Of a stretch of 64,000 bases of DNA, positions 1-10,600 are shown one piece after another. The DNA comes from Micrasema longulum (Eukaryota; Arthropoda; Insecta; Trichoptera; Brachycentridae). Every line of letters starts with the position of its first letter. The stretch's first letter is position 1. A model generated the notes under the pieces. That model did not search any database and had not been told where the DNA came from. It saw only the letters and a program-made list of their open reading frames with translations. Location of the stretch: NCBI GenBank assembly GCA_022494885.1, contig JAGVSM010001130.1:1-64000 (forward strand). The letters run 5' to 3'. Both the position numbers and the translations under genes were made by a program.

Positions 1-115
1 AGTCTGATTTTTGGTTGGCTGGAAGATATTGCTTTTAGCAATAAGTCCGCCACAGTACTTATTTTTTGTACTTGAAGTTTTAAATAAATAAAGAGAACCA
101 GAACTCTGGTTTTGC
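1..115 (+). repeat. 3' end of a non-LTR retrotransposon (tail only)
   Basis: The block with 'ggctggaagatattgctttt' and 'agcaataag' followed by an AT-rich end recurs, diverged, at 10125-10215 in the same orientation. Stems of this kind are common at 3' ends of insect LINEs. No coding sequence is visible because the window starts inside it. The LINE assignment is inference. Confidence 0.35.
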
Positions 116-954
116 TGTTTTGTTGTTTTTGGTCTGTTTTTGACTCGATGACTGATCTCAGGTAAAAATTCAGAATAAGAAAATCGAGTAAAAATGTGTC
201 GGCCTTGTTGTAAATAATTAATAACTTAGAGAATTCAGAAAGTAAATAAAAATCGAAAAAAATTTCAATTAATCATATTTTATTTTAAAATCCGTCACAG
301 TATTCATAATGTTCTCGTTTAACAAACTCCCCTTCTTAACAAGGTTCCCCCCCTGTCAAAACCTAGATTATTTATTTATATGTATATATACTTATGTTTA
401 GTTTATAACTACACTTGTAGATGGAAAGATCTGTGCTTTCCAAAACTGATTAACCGGTTTTTTTTAAATTTAAAAATGTTCATCAAAAGTAAAACGAAAT
501 CGTATTGACTATACGTTATTCAAAAGAAAATTTTATGTTCTATAAAGTATTGTATTTGTTTTTGAGTAACATATGTTGTTTTGTTTGATTGCAAGCCTTT
601 AAAATGGAGTGTCAATTAGACGAAAGTGAGCATTTTCGACTCTTCCTTCTGTTCGCATTCAATCGAGGGAATAAAGGAGATAACAAACAAAGAAATAACA
701 TTATTGACTTATTTGTTTCAAAATTATAAAGAATAATTATCTGGGTTGGTTTTAAAATAAGAACGCCTTTTTCGAAAACTGTTAAGGAAGTTTCATTATA
801 AAACTTTTCAGTATACAACAATAATAATTCATTATTAACCATAATATATAATATGATTAACATTACATTATTACATTTTTTTGCACCACAACAGGCCAGG
901 AGGCCCAATTACGGTGGTGAATTACATCACAGAACACCCGCTTGAGCTTATTTT
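116..954. other. AT-rich stretch without recognisable gene
   Basis: I see no convincing coding frame, splice structure or repeat with another copy in the window. Short open frames here have no recognisable protein features. Confidence 0.4.
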
Positions 955-1036
955 TTGTGTTCTCTCCGGGAATCGAACCCGGAACCTTCCGTGTGTGAGT
1001 CAAGCATCTTGACCACTACACCTCGGAGGCCACATG
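955..1036 (-). repeat. tRNA-derived SINE head (family 3)
   Basis: On the minus strand a tRNA-like block begins with GCCTCCG, has a box A-like TGGTGTAGTGGTC and a perfect box B GGGTTCGATTCCC. The anticodon arm does not pair well, so it is not a functional tRNA gene. A second copy of the same head lies at 46283-46355, also on the minus strand. This fits an old SINE family. Confidence 0.55.
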
Positions 1037-1200
1037 ATAAGATATACAATTTCTTACAATCTAGCCGAAACTGAAAAAAAATACAGTAAAAAAAAATAAT
1101 TTAAAAGAATTTAAAAACAAATAAATAAAATAGTTAAGAAAACATAAACAGTTAAAAAACATAATGAAAGTTTATGGTGTATATTATATTGCTTATATTA
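1037..1200. repeat. Dispersed repeat shared with 23880-24010
   Basis: The text around 'caatttcttacaatctagcc' and the following A-rich stretch up to 'tttatggtgtat' matches 23895-24010 in the same orientation with moderate divergence. It may be the 3' untranslated tail of the LINE fragment next to it (minus strand), but that is a guess. Confidence 0.45.
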
Positions 1201-1204
1201 ATTA

Positions 1205-1455
1205 TATTTAACACATTCATTATCATCAGTAGCGCTACAGCCTGTCGTGGGCCCTGGCCTCCTCCAGAATTTGTCTCCATTCGTCCCTGCACCCTGCGGC
1301 TCTTTTCCAGTTCGTCAGGCCAATTGCTCTATGTCACTTTCCACATTATCCAGCCATCTTAATTTTGTTCTGCCTCTGCTTCATCTGCCTTCCGGAGTGG
1401 TATAAAGAATCTTTTTTAGGGTGCGGTTATCATTCATTCTGTGCACGTGGCCCGA
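1205..1455 (-). pseudogene. RTE-like LINE, C-terminal remnant
   Basis: The minus strand reads, with broken frames, like the end of an RTE-type reverse transcriptase ORF: RTKLRWLDNVESDIEQLA, then a Lys-Glu-rich stretch and a Cys-Ser-Ala-Thr-Asp-Asp-Asn end. RTE elements of insects usually finish with a similar Trp-Asp/Glu-rich tail and a short microsatellite. Stops interrupt it; it is a dead fragment. Confidence 0.5.
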
Positions 1456-1464
1456 CCATTGTTT

Positions 1465-2290
1465 CACCTACCGTATGATACTCATGTAAGGGACATTTAT
1501 TTTGAAACAAAAATCATGCCTTTTAGCATGCTTTCCTATTTCGAGATAACTGACACTATCATTAATACTACTCTCGGCTCAATGCACAGTAATATAAAGC
1601 CCGCTTTCATTGGAGACATCCATCGGTACAGTACTCGATCAAAAAATAATATTTATATTGGATCTGTGAAGTCTACGAAGTTTGGTACTAGATCTTTACA
1701 ATACATAGGTTTCAAGGAATTTAATAAGTTGCCACAAAAATTTAAAGTACCTATTTCAAAATATAGAAACAGGACGTGCGAATTGAAGAATTATTTTTCC
1801 AGAAGTACTTTGAATAAATAATGTTAGTTTATAGAGAATGCGCATCTTGAACATATACCTTTTAATATTTCACCGTTTTTGCTTGTATATGTAATTTTAA
1901 TACTATTTAAATGTTATTTGTGTTTTTTTCTTTTTATATACTTTTTTTGGCTTGTATACATAATTTCAATTTTTTCAACGTTTTTGATAAAAAAATTAAC
2001 CTGTATTGGGTGTGCGCATATTTTGTTAATTAAAAAAAAAAGATTTTATTTTGTACTAGTTCAGTATGTATATATAATTTTCTTTCCCAGATTGCATAAT
2101 GTAAACATCATTTTGAATTTATTTACATGCCTAGTATTCTGTTTATTTTGTTATTTTCAAGTATTTTTCATACCCTTTTTAATTTGTAGTATATCATAAT
2201 TTTAATTTTTCTGCTTTTGTAAATAATATTGTAGTTTAAAATATAAAAACGTCTTTAAATAAATTTGTTATCTGTATTTCCCTAAATGAG
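1465..2290 (+). pseudogene. Jockey-like LINE, C-terminus and 3' UTR
   Basis: The frame ending at 1821 contains HRYSTRSKNNIYIG, KFGTRSLQYIGFKEFNKLP and a basic end. This is the usual C-terminal layout of Jockey/CR1-group reverse transcriptases, where an 'STRSKNN...' segment is followed by 'G.xS..Y.G...FN.LP'. Downstream about 470 bp of AT-rich 3' UTR ends near 'aacgtctttaaataaatttg'. The RT core is missing, so the copy is 5'-truncated. Confidence 0.6.
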
Positions 2291-2329
2291 TTTTTATTAA
2301 AAAAAACTCCTTGGGAATATTGTATATAA

Positions 2330-2935
2330 TTATGTATAATATGTATTCAATTTAATAAAAAAATAAAAATAACTTCTTATTTTGATGAATTGTGCAATGT
2401 TGGGTTCGCCATGCAGTGCCTCTAATTCGTGATTAAACCGTCTCCTCCACACTCCGTAATGGTTGACAGCACCAAATATCTTAATTAAAAATTTTCTTTC
2501 AAATACTAAAACCATATTTTCATATCTTTTGGTCATAACCCAGCATTCGGCACCATATACAATGACCGGTCTGAGGAGATTTTTGTAAATAATGGTCTTA
2601 GTTTTTCTAGTGAGCAATTTGGATCTCAGGTGTTTAAACAAGCCATAATAACATCTGTTTGCTGCCGATAGCCGTGCTCTAATCTTGGTACTATAATTGC
2701 TATCGTTAGTCATTTCAGTACCTAAATATTTAAAGGAGTTGACATTGTCTATGTGGTGTGACCCAACGTCAAATTGCCTGCTGTACATAGTTTATTTGTG
2801 ACTTTCTTGCTAATATATTATATTTAGTCTTAGATGTATTTATTTTAAGACCCATGTCACTTGCAGCCATTTCTAGCTTTAAGAAATCATCTCTTAATCC
2901 CGGGACATTTCTGGAGATCAAGTCATATTACATAC
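2330..2935 (-). pseudogene. RTE-like LINE fragment, RT C-terminal half
   Basis: The minus-strand frame at 2330-2788 reads FKYLGTEMTND, then IYKNLLRPVIVYGAECW, FERKFLIKIFG and NHELEALHGEPNI. The order YLG - (L)RPV..YG.E.W - ERK.L..IFG - NHEL..L..EP.I is typical of the region downstream of the catalytic YADD in RTE-type LINEs. Upstream (2790-2935) remnants of 'AASDMGLKINTSKTKY' continue the same ORF after a frame break. No catalytic motif remains. Confidence 0.65.
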
Positions 2936-3225
2936 TATCTATTTAATTGCATCCTCCAAATATTTATTTACAGTATAGAAACATTAATTTATAATTAACA
3001 CATTAAAAACTAAGTTGACACAAGTTATGTCCGTTTTTTTTCCAAATAAAGAGAACAAGATGATAAATTATAACAAATTAGTCAAAAATGTATTCTTTTT
3101 ATCAGTTTTCTGCTTTATTTCCTCGATTGAACGCGAACAGAAAAGGGTCTCGAAAATGATGATTTTCTTCTACATGACATTACATATAAATTCCATCATA
3201 ATAACATATGTCACGTAAAAGCAAA

Positions 3226-3740
3226 TTCTATGTAACATATTACAATAGAGATGAATAATATTTTACAGAAGGGAATATAGAAGTCTAGGAATCTACAGGG
3301 CTTATGACTTGTCATTGGCTGGTTTAAGTGGTCACTTTAGACACTTTGTAATATTCACCATTCTGCCCATATTTGAACAGCTATATTCCTTCAATTCTTT
3401 CATCTGTTGATATTTGTATAGTTAAAAAGCTGGAACCTTTATTTATGTGGGTGAGATTCGTGTAATTGAATTATTTCACCTAAATACTCGGCGACGACAG
3501 AAATTTATATTTTTTCAATTTCTATACTTCTTCATGGACCAGGTAGATTTATCATCAATATTTTGAGTTTGTCCAATTTTTGTAGACAAGGACTGTGGCC
3601 ACTTGGCCACCAGCCAATGACTGGTCACAAGCCCTGTAGATGCCTCGACTTCTATATTACCTTCTCTAAAATGTTCTTTATCTGTGTTGTAGTATGTTAT
3701 ATTAACAGCTCCCTAGGGAGTTGAATCCAGTCCTTGTCTT
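3226..3740 (+). repeat. Satellite-like repeat, subfamily A, with inverted second half
   Basis: From 3226 the sequence follows the A consensus ('acaatagagatgaa', 'ctacagggcttatga', 'ggctggtttaagtgg', 'gacaaggactg'). Near 3598, at a 'gtggccac' microhomology, it switches to the opposite strand of the same unit and ends with 'gttgaatccagtccttgtc'. The unit is about 390 bp, and A and B subfamilies recur across the window in tandem and inverted arrangements. Confidence 0.8.
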
Positions 3741-3774
3741 AAAGAGAAGAAAAGTTTTTTTTTTAATAACGTAT

Positions 3775-4020
3775 AACTTTTACTATTTTATCATAGAAGT
3801 AAAAGACGAGTGATACTTTAATCCACAAATTTGGAATATCCAGTGACCGGTTTCAACGCTTCCGTGACATCTTCGAGGCTGGTAACTTTATTAAGGAGTT
3901 CAATGTATTTATACAAAACAGAGGTAAGGATAAAGAATTCAAAATTATATGAAATTTACTTCTACAATAAATTACAATGAACTTCCATCAAGAATTTTCA
4001 CTTACAAACTTTACTATTTT
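3775..4020 (-). repeat. CCGGTTTC repeat with degenerate hammerhead core
   Basis: This arm shares 'gatactttaatccacaaatt' and 'gaccggtttcaacgc' with the foldback at 30822-31022; its far end ('acaatgaacttccatcaag') also matches there inverted. On the minus strand CCAG and CTGG could form stem I around CUCGAAGA ... GAAACCGGUC, a hammerhead layout with one extra base in the core. Probably inactive. Confidence 0.55.
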
Positions 4021-4169
4021 GTTTTACAATTTGGTGTTAATTTTTAAATTTGAAATAAAACGGACACAACCTATGTTAACTTCAAAATAAATTCAAATGG
4101 GCTTATAACAAAGTGTTGAATTAAATATATACAATCATTTGATTCCAAAAAGTAAATGCCGATTCGATA

Positions 4170-4485
4170 AATAATATAGATTTGTCATCATCATCACATA
4201 ACGTACGCCTCCCCCATACGCTCCCGTCCTGCGCTTTCTGCATCCAGTTACCACCAGTTCTCTTAATGTCGTCTGACCATCGTCTCCCTCTACTTCTTTT
4301 GTTTTCACGAAGTCTCCACCGACTACCCTTTTAGTACTTTTAGTCTGGCAACATGTCTGACAAATGACCACTAAGCTTAGCCACCCTTTTAACTGCGTCC
4401 GTTACTCCCGACCTTCTACGCATCTTTGTGCTTCTTATCCGGTCTGAGAGTTGTTACGAAATTATTATGTTATTATCCTGAACCG
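4170..4485 (-). pseudogene. RTE-like LINE, C-terminal fragment
   Basis: Reading the minus strand with two in-frame stops gives LSDRIRSTKMRRRSGVTDAV, a Gly-His-Leu segment, then GRRWSDDIKRTGGNWMQKAQ and a Trp-Gly-Arg end running into a GAT microsatellite. The same order (LRDRIRN.E.RRR - AGH.AR - RW.DDIKR.AG..W...AQDR) is seen at 13990-14660 and 59960-60118 and is characteristic of RTE-clade LINEs of insects. Confidence 0.7.
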
Positions 4486-6485
4486 CCCAATTTTTATAAA
4501 GTAACATACTGTCTGAACCACCTTATATACTACCAAAACCAGTACAAGTGCTTTATTTTATAACCTTTCGTCATACATTGAGATTTTGCGACAAGCAAAC
4601 ATCTCAGATTTCAGTCACCAGTTACAAAATCCTTATTTCACGTGCTAGTGACTGACATATTTTTCTCATATATCTCCCTTAAACATGCTAAAAACAATGA
4701 CTGTCTTTTTTATACAGTAACAAATATTATTTATAGCCTGACTTCATATAATTCCCCAAGAGCTAACGTCCGACACTTCTCAAGGGACGTTCACGTGAGT
4801 AACACCGTGTGAACGTCAGAGTTTGTCCGACAAAATTTACTTCTAACTCCGTAGACTTAATAGATACATTTTAAAGTAATAACCGCGTTCTATCAGATAT
4901 TTCCTCGAGCACCGTGATGTGTACATACGCACGCACGCACTGTCCACAGTGTAGTGGATCAATGAGTAATAATCGTTTAACGCCAAGTAAAAATGCGTTA
5001 ACACCTTAGGTACAGATGTTCCGCAATTCACCAATTTTCTATTAATTACCAACCCAATTTACGAACTCTCCCGAGTACCCTGGTGATCTACTGCAGCAAA
5101 CTGTGTTATGCTATGACCCTCAGATGTCTGCGAAACTATGCAGTCAGGGCGCATCGTGTCTGTAGACGTTCACTTTCTTTCCTTCGCTGACCTTCTGGGA
5201 GGATAGATTTTGGACAGGTGCAAAGTATTGCAGCGCGTTCCCATTAATTAAGTGATCAAAGACCAGCTTGCATAATTTATGCATTATTTATCCGTCGTCA
5301 CATCACGTCTAGTTAAATGGCCTTTTGGGATTTCAAATTAACAGTTAAGCTTTGAATGTACTTCCGTAATTAAACAGTTTGTAACGACTAAATATTTTTG
5401 TTCTAATTATTATTATTTTGTTATATTTGTTTAATTTGCCATTTGTCTGCACTTGTGAAACAATGTTATATCGACAGCCCAGAAATCCCGCAGCAGAGTT
5501 ATCTTGCCAGCAGTTTAAGGGTAGTATAGTGCATGGGTAAGAGGCCACTACCCTCCATCTTATACTGCACCTTATATTTCAAATCACCTTTTTATTTATA
5601 TCACAGAGTTTTATATGTAGCATGTTTCTTTCACGTTTGCTCTGTGCTACACGAAGCTTCCTTACAGTATTTTTACTATGCATTTGCAAGTAACTAATGA
5701 TGTTGTATTTCTTGCCAAACGCGGTATTTCGGTACTGAAACTGAATTGACAGTGGAAATAAGGGTAGAATTTTCTCCCCGTTAACCACAATGATGACAGT
5801 CGTCACCGGAGGCGGAGGTATCTGACATACCACCATACAAAGTGTCACAATCCATCGCTTGATCGCACAGGTATACGCGTACGTCAATTATGCACGAAAA
5901 TATTCCCCAGATACACGAAGTTTATGAATTTGGTCGTGACTGAAATTCCTGAAAGTGTCCATTTTCAGCCGCCTGTTTGTTTTCAGTAGTTTGTGGAAGA
6001 TTCCCTCGGGAGGTGGAGAAGGAGTTGTAACGCGTTTGTTGATGTTCATTTGTTAAGTCATTTATAAAGAATGAAAAGACGAGTCTACAAAGATAAAAAA
6101 AACCTTGTTAAATTTGATGATAAGGACAAACTTTTCACCTAGAAATGTAGTGTGGATATCTTTGTAAACTAACAATATATTTCTCAATTTATTTTCAATG
6201 CATTTTTAAGATGGAGGCAATTCGAGGAAGACATTTTACAATTTTTTTTTCCAGTTTGATTTATTTATATTTAATACAGGTAACAGATTTCAAATTAATA
6301 TTAAAAAGAAAAATTAAATAAATAGGGTAGGTGTTATAGTAATTGGACATGCTAATGTAATTATACACTCTAAATCTAATGGTAAAAAATAAGCAAATGT
6401 AATAATTTATTTCCACCTTAAAATTTATATTTTTTTGAGCTTTTTCTCGAAATGCACACATAACATTAATTTATTGTAGACAAAG
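4486..6485. other. No recognisable gene or repeat
   Basis: About 2 kb of mixed AT-rich sequence. Open frames at 4843-5052, 5345-5548 and 5579-5887 (minus) have no identifiable domain and no clear signal peptide. A slightly GC-richer part (4740-5170) contains an 'acgcacgcacgcac' run. A unique intergenic stretch or an old unclassified transposon are both possible. Confidence 0.4.
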
Positions 6486-6489
6486 AACT

Positions 6490-6725
6490 AAAAGTTGAAA
6501 AAAAAGGTAATAAACACGGACATAATACAAGAATATCAGAACAATATCACACACAACATTCCAAAACGAGACAAGGAAAATCGAGACTAATAAATCAGGG
6601 ACTGAAATTATACAATAAACTACCAGACAAAACCAAACGAAAGACTCAGACAAACTTTTCAAAAGGCGTAAAAAATATAATTATCAACAAGAGTATAAAT
6701 AAAAAAATGGTATCTTAATAAATTG
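6490..6725 (+). pseudogene. LINE family J, C-terminal end
   Basis: The plus strand reads HNTRISEQYHTQ, KTRQGKSRLINQGLKLYNKL, PDKTKRKTQTNFSKGVKN and then a stop. The same end is found at 13107-13334 (+), 16928-17220 (-) and 63541-63780 (-). The copy at 16928-18190 also carries the reverse transcriptase, so this one is a severely 5'-truncated insertion of a Jockey/CR1-group LINE. Confidence 0.75.
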
Positions 6726-7345
6726 CAAATATTTAAAAAGAGTCTCCATGTCTAGAAGTCTCAAAATTTCGAGACTCGATCTCCGATTCTCAGTCTAGAG
6801 ACTCAATTTCGTATCGAGACTGGAAGCTCTACTCCTTCGCTGACTACTCAGCACGGAGTCGGAGCATCCCGGGGTCAAGCATGAATAATTATATATTTTA
6901 TTCGCTAAAAGTGCCTCATAGACATCCGGCCGCATCGTCAAACCTTTCATACTAATTACAGTTCGTGTTACCTTCCCCGGGAGGTCATCTACATAGCCAC
7001 AGGGTCAAACTTGATGAGGAAATGCGAATTTTTAATTTACTTTTAATAAACATGGAATACTCAAGTCATTACTCGGATACGAATTCTCAGACACCCTCTA
7101 AATATAAGACTACTTAAAAATCCCTCTAGAGACAGTACCGTCACGTCGTTTTACATTTAAAAAAGATGACGTATTTTAAGCACAGATATTTAAAAACGAA
7201 AAATTGTCACACGTACCCCGTATCACGTATCACGGCTTTTTTTATTTTGGATATTTTTTTATTATTTATCAATTAATCTCTTTTAATTAAGTTACTTATA
7301 AAATACTTGTGTTGCTCTGTAAAAAACGAAGTTTTATTTTATCAC
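6726..7345. other. No recognisable gene
   Basis: I see no coding frame with known motifs. A run of 'gagactcg'-type words at 6740-6830 is a short local degenerate repeat (tctagaagtctcaaa, gagactcgatctc, tctagagactcaa). Confidence 0.35.
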
Positions 7346-7349
7346 TTTA

Positions 7350-7860
7350 ACATTTATTTATTTATAAACGGACATTGTCCATGTATACAATTTATACGGT
7401 TTAAATATTACTATAGAATAGTTAAAAATATTTAAAAAAAAGAAAAGAAGCATTGACAAACATAACGAACACCAAGACAAGATCTAGAGTATTTATTTAG
7501 TGCTCGTTTAAATCGTTGTAAACTTAAACCAAAATCCAGATCTTGTCTTGAGTTAACAATACGACAAAGACGGGTCATTGGAGAATTAAGGCCATAGTTT
7601 GTTCCATGTTAATCGATGAACAGTCCTTCATTGTTTCTTAACCTACGAGTCGGAATACTGAATTTTATTTGTCCCAGAATGATGGAACATCGAATTTAGT
7701 ATGCCGAACATATATGTGGAATCAATATTAGATCTACGTTTTTGTAGACTAGAATTATTTAACGTGGACTCTATATCAGCATAAGAATAATTACCTCTCT
7801 CTAGTCCAAAAAAACAACAGAGAAACGACATTTTAGTTCATTAAGTCAAACTCTTTCCAA
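7350..7860 (-). pseudogene. LINE C-terminal domain, frameshifted
   Basis: Two frames on the minus strand join: ERGNYSYADIESTLNNSSLQ, KRRSNIDSTYMFGILN (7643-7831), then SPMTRLCRIVNSRQDLDF, SLQRFKRALNKYSRSC (about 7455-7600). 'L..RR...D..ymFKILN' followed by 'P..RLCRIVN' and a basic helix is the usual end of Jockey/R1-group reverse transcriptases. A frameshift separates the halves, and a 'tttatttattta' tail marks the 3' end near 7350. Confidence 0.65.
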
Positions 7861-8690
7861 TTTGTTTTTATTATTTATTCCATTAATAATTTCGGCCATG
7901 TAAAAATCTGACGGAATTTCGCCATCTTGGTTTTTTCTGTTTCTCCTTCTAAGTGTGAAGCGCTGTTTTATCGACAACTTAGGTTCCCTATCGAGAATTT
8001 TTCAAAGAAGTCTTAGAAGGCCGTCGATGACAATCTTTCGACTTTATTCGGCGGAATTAACGGACGCTGGATTGACGTAGGAGGAGGCGAAAATGCTGGC
8101 TTGAGAAAGGTTTTCTGGAGGCAACTGGTGATTTCCACATGCTCCACTTAGGAGCGGATGTGAAAAAGAAGAAGAGAAGAGATGTGCGTTTAAGGTCCTG
8201 GACCAAGTATATTTGAACCCTTGCCACTCTTTGCGTTTATTCCTTCTCTTTCCTGAATCTTCTTTTTATCTTTTTCCAAACTCGTTCCGTATTCTAACGA
8301 TAAATTATTATTATTTTTTTTTTCTACAAAGTAAAATTAAGTTTTCTGTATCAAAAATAGAACATGTTTGCTTTTTTTTTTCTCAACATGCCAAATTACA
8401 TGTTTTCGATGAAGGTTCTTTGAATTTTGATACAAATATACACATTTTCGTACATAAATATCTACCTATATTAGTTTACACCGTCTCGATATGTACCAAT
8501 GACGATAGATAGCGTTTGTAATCGCAGCCCTGATATCACATTTCTAATAATTTAATGTATTTAACTTCAGTCTCATTATTATTTAAATGTATGGATATGT
8601 GCGAGCTTTATCTGCCCACTAAAAAACAACTGTTATTTGAAATTAATTATTAATGTTTAAAGCATTAACTTTGTGCTAAAACATTTTACT
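7861..8690. other. Mostly unassigned; possible LINE tail at 8040-8185
   Basis: At 8040-8185 the plus strand gives ERGFLEATGDFHMLHLG-like text before a Lys/Arg-rich end ('gtgaaaaagaagaagagaag'), which could be the end of a LINE ORF. A stretch at 8480-8515 ('ccgtctcgatatgtacc') recurs at 35558-35590. Nothing else is recognisable. Confidence 0.3.
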
Positions 8691-8734
8691 AAATGTGATG
8701 AAATATTTTTGTATAACCACTTACCGACTTTTCT

Positions 8735-8778
8735 ATGTATACCGGTTTCGAGACGTACCTGTCTATTCGCCAGGACAC
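8735..8778 (-). ncRNA. Hammerhead-like motif (one core change)
   Basis: Minus strand: GUGUC, then CUGGCGA (canonical CUGANGA with A6 changed to G), stem II AGAC-AGGUAC-GUCU, GAAA, the palindrome ACCGGU overlapping it, then GUA and UACAU. Stem I would pair GUGUC with UACAU except at the base next to the cleavage site. It is the left partner of 9996-10039 and is probably inactive because of the core change. Confidence 0.5.
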
Positions 8779-9117
8779 CAATAAAACCAATATGCAAAAC
8801 TTACTATACACCTTCACCATAGTTTTTGCACAAAAATATAAAACCAACACGACATGCATTTAAATAAGCACATGCACTGATTAGGACAAACATGCACTGA
8901 TTAAATTATGAAAATATTATATGTTGTTTGAAAAATAGTTTAAAAAGGTAAAGGGGATGGGACGGAGGGAGATGGTGAGCTTAATAAGTTTAATAGGGTG
9001 ACCATTACAGTGGAACATCGCATGAAGGACTGGATTGAAAGGTTGTATGATTATTGATCAAAGGAACATTATTTTTTAAAGCTTTCCTACTGTGAAATAT
9101 TCACATATTATTTACCT

Positions 9118-9790
9118 TAAATAATAATAATAATTATGGATAACTTATATAGCGCCATTTTCGTAATATAATACCTCAAGGGCGCTTTACAAAGTGATTA
9201 TATAAAGATATAAATTTAATTTTAACTTTTTAATTTAAGAAAAATAATGTACTTTTTCATATTACTTTTCCACCACATGCTAAGAATTTAATCAAATGAT
9301 TTAGAGAACAAGTGGGTTTTAAGTTTCTTACGAAATATCACTTCACTCTCACAGTTTCGGATTTCTGCTGGGAGAGCATTCCATGCCGTAGGGCCTGCGA
9401 CCGCAAATGCAAGTTCGCCGAATTTAGTGCGCTGTTTGCGTAGAGGTATAATAACTTTTCCTTTTGACGTAGATGTAGCTGATCTAAGCGTTAGACGTCT
9501 GTCAGCTAGTTCATCCGGAATGCAGAGTTCCCTTAGATATTCTGGAGCAGAGTTGTGCAGTGACTTATACATAAGCCAACAGAGTTTGTATTCCACCCTC
9601 TGTGGAAAACGTAGCCAGTGCAATTCCCGAAGTAGTGGAGTGATATGACTGAATTTAGAGATTCCAAAAATAAGTCTCGTTGCGGCATTTAGTACAGCCT
9701 GTAGGCGAGTCATTTTATTCATTGGTAGACCTGCGTAGATACCATTACAATAATCGACTCTAGACACTACAAACGCATTTATTAATTGAC
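9118..9790 (-). pseudogene. CR1/L2-type LINE, RT C-terminus and 3' end
   Basis: The minus frame 9767-9288 reads SRVDYCNGIYAGLP, RLQAVLNAATRLIFG, HITPLLRELHWL, VEYKLCWLMYKSLHNSAPEY, then AVAGPTAWNALPAEIR and FRKKLKTHLF. This is the well-known C-terminal domain of CR1/L2-group LINEs. The 3' end (9118-9200) shows 'aagcgcccttgaggtatta' and a (TAA)n tail, as in 20505-20965 and 49130-50120. It is 5'-truncated and lacks the RT catalytic part. Confidence 0.85.
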
Positions 9791-9995
9791 GGGGGTCTCA
9801 TCCGGTAAAAGCATGAACTTTATTATTTGTATAAAAGATTTTAAATCCTGTATTTTAATTACAGTCATGATTTAAATTGATTAGCTGATTTGCGAATTCA
9901 GAGAAATGATTATTGTGAAGACACCTCGTTTGTTCTTTAACACGAATATTGACTAAACTGAAGGAAAAGAATAGCATTTTAATTGGTTTAATTAG

Positions 9996-10039
9996 TGTCC
10001 TGACGAAAAAACGGGTACGTCTCGAAACCGGTAGACATA
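9996..10039 (+). ncRNA. Hammerhead-ribozyme-like motif, type I
   Basis: GTGTC (9996-10000) and GACAT (10035-10039) form a 5-bp stem I. The core CTGACGA (10001-10007) fits CUGANGA. Stem II is weak (ACG-GGTA-CGT; the diverged left partner shows AGAC/GTCT). GAAA (10025-10028) is followed by CCGGT, and the cleavage triplet would be GTA with cleavage after 10034. Stem III is the palindrome ACCGGU without a loop, which in known minimal hammerheads works as a dimer. Sequence-only inference. Confidence 0.6.
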
Positions 10040-10124
10040 GAAAAGTCAGTAAGTGGTTATATACAAATATTTAATAACATTAAGTGAAAGTAATTATTTG
10101 TATTCATGCATATATTTTTACCGG

Positions 10125-10215
10125 TCTGTTTTATGATTGGCTTGAAGATTTCGCTTCTAGCAATAATCCTGCCAAAATACACTTATCTTTCTACTGAATG
10201 TTTTAAATAAAATGA
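10125..10215 (+). repeat. LINE 3' tail, second copy of 1-115
   Basis: It shares 'ttggcttgaagatttcgctt' and 'agcaataa' followed by an AT-rich end with the first bases of the window, same orientation. No coding part remains. Confidence 0.35.
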
Positions 10216-10600
10216 AGTGAAAACTCATATGCTTAAGTGACATGAAAAATGTAACAAGCTCTTTATTTATGCAATAATATGAACTTAGTTTTTATTTGTT
10301 CGTCCAACCTCAAAAATCGATCTATAGTTTTGCCCTCAGAGTAATAACTCGCTACCGCTGGTAAAACCGCCCATTCTAGAAGTATCAATCATGAAATTAG
10401 CTACAATTTTCAGCAAAACAATGGGCCGTATGTACTAAGGTCGAGAATTGCCAAATCGGTATTAATTTGCGCTGTAATTTCTTTTAAATATACCTACCTA
10501 TGTATTTATTTACCATGGTAAAGGTAGTGGGTGGAATTTTTATCAAGAACTTATTTTATTATTAAATATTATTTTTTCTTGTAATTGATAACACCGAATT
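10216..10600. other. No gene; short copy of the hAT flank
   Basis: The only recognised feature is 10330-10365, whose reverse complement ('gcgagttattactctgaggg') resembles the left flank of the hAT-like element at 12961. So that element inserted into a pre-existing repeat. Confidence 0.4.

Larger units (their letters stand above)
3013..4086. repeat. Inverted 'GTTAACACAAG...' ends around nested repeats
   Basis: The segment 3013-3036 (with 'caagttatgtccgtttttt') and the reverse complement of 4058-4086 are alike over about 30 bp, including a following 'tcaaat'. A third copy lies at 24868-24893, close to Gr1. The pair may be the terminal inverted repeats of a DNA transposon about 1.07 kb long, now filled by the repeats at 3226-3740 and 3775-4020. 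No target duplication was recognised. Confidence 0.35.
8697..10081. mobile_element. 1.4-kb element flanked by inverted hammerhead-bearing repeats
   Basis: About 98 bp at 8697-8795 ('gtataaccacttaccgactt', 'ccggtttcgagacgtacc', 'caggacaccaataaaacca') reappears inverted at 9983-10081. Each arm contains a hammerhead-like core in the outward orientation. The interior holds an L2-type LINE fragment (9118-9790) and unassigned AT-rich DNA. Inverted terminal copies around a truncated interior resemble Penelope-like element arrangements, but no Penelope RT/GIY-YIG ORF is seen. Confidence 0.55.

Noticed and set aside
955..1036. tRNA-Val gene on the minus strand
   Set aside because: Good box B but poor anticodon stem; the head recurs at 46283-46355.
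5579..5887. 102-codon minus-strand gene with hydrophobic start
   Set aside because: No domain, no splice signals, no second copy; chance frame is more likely.
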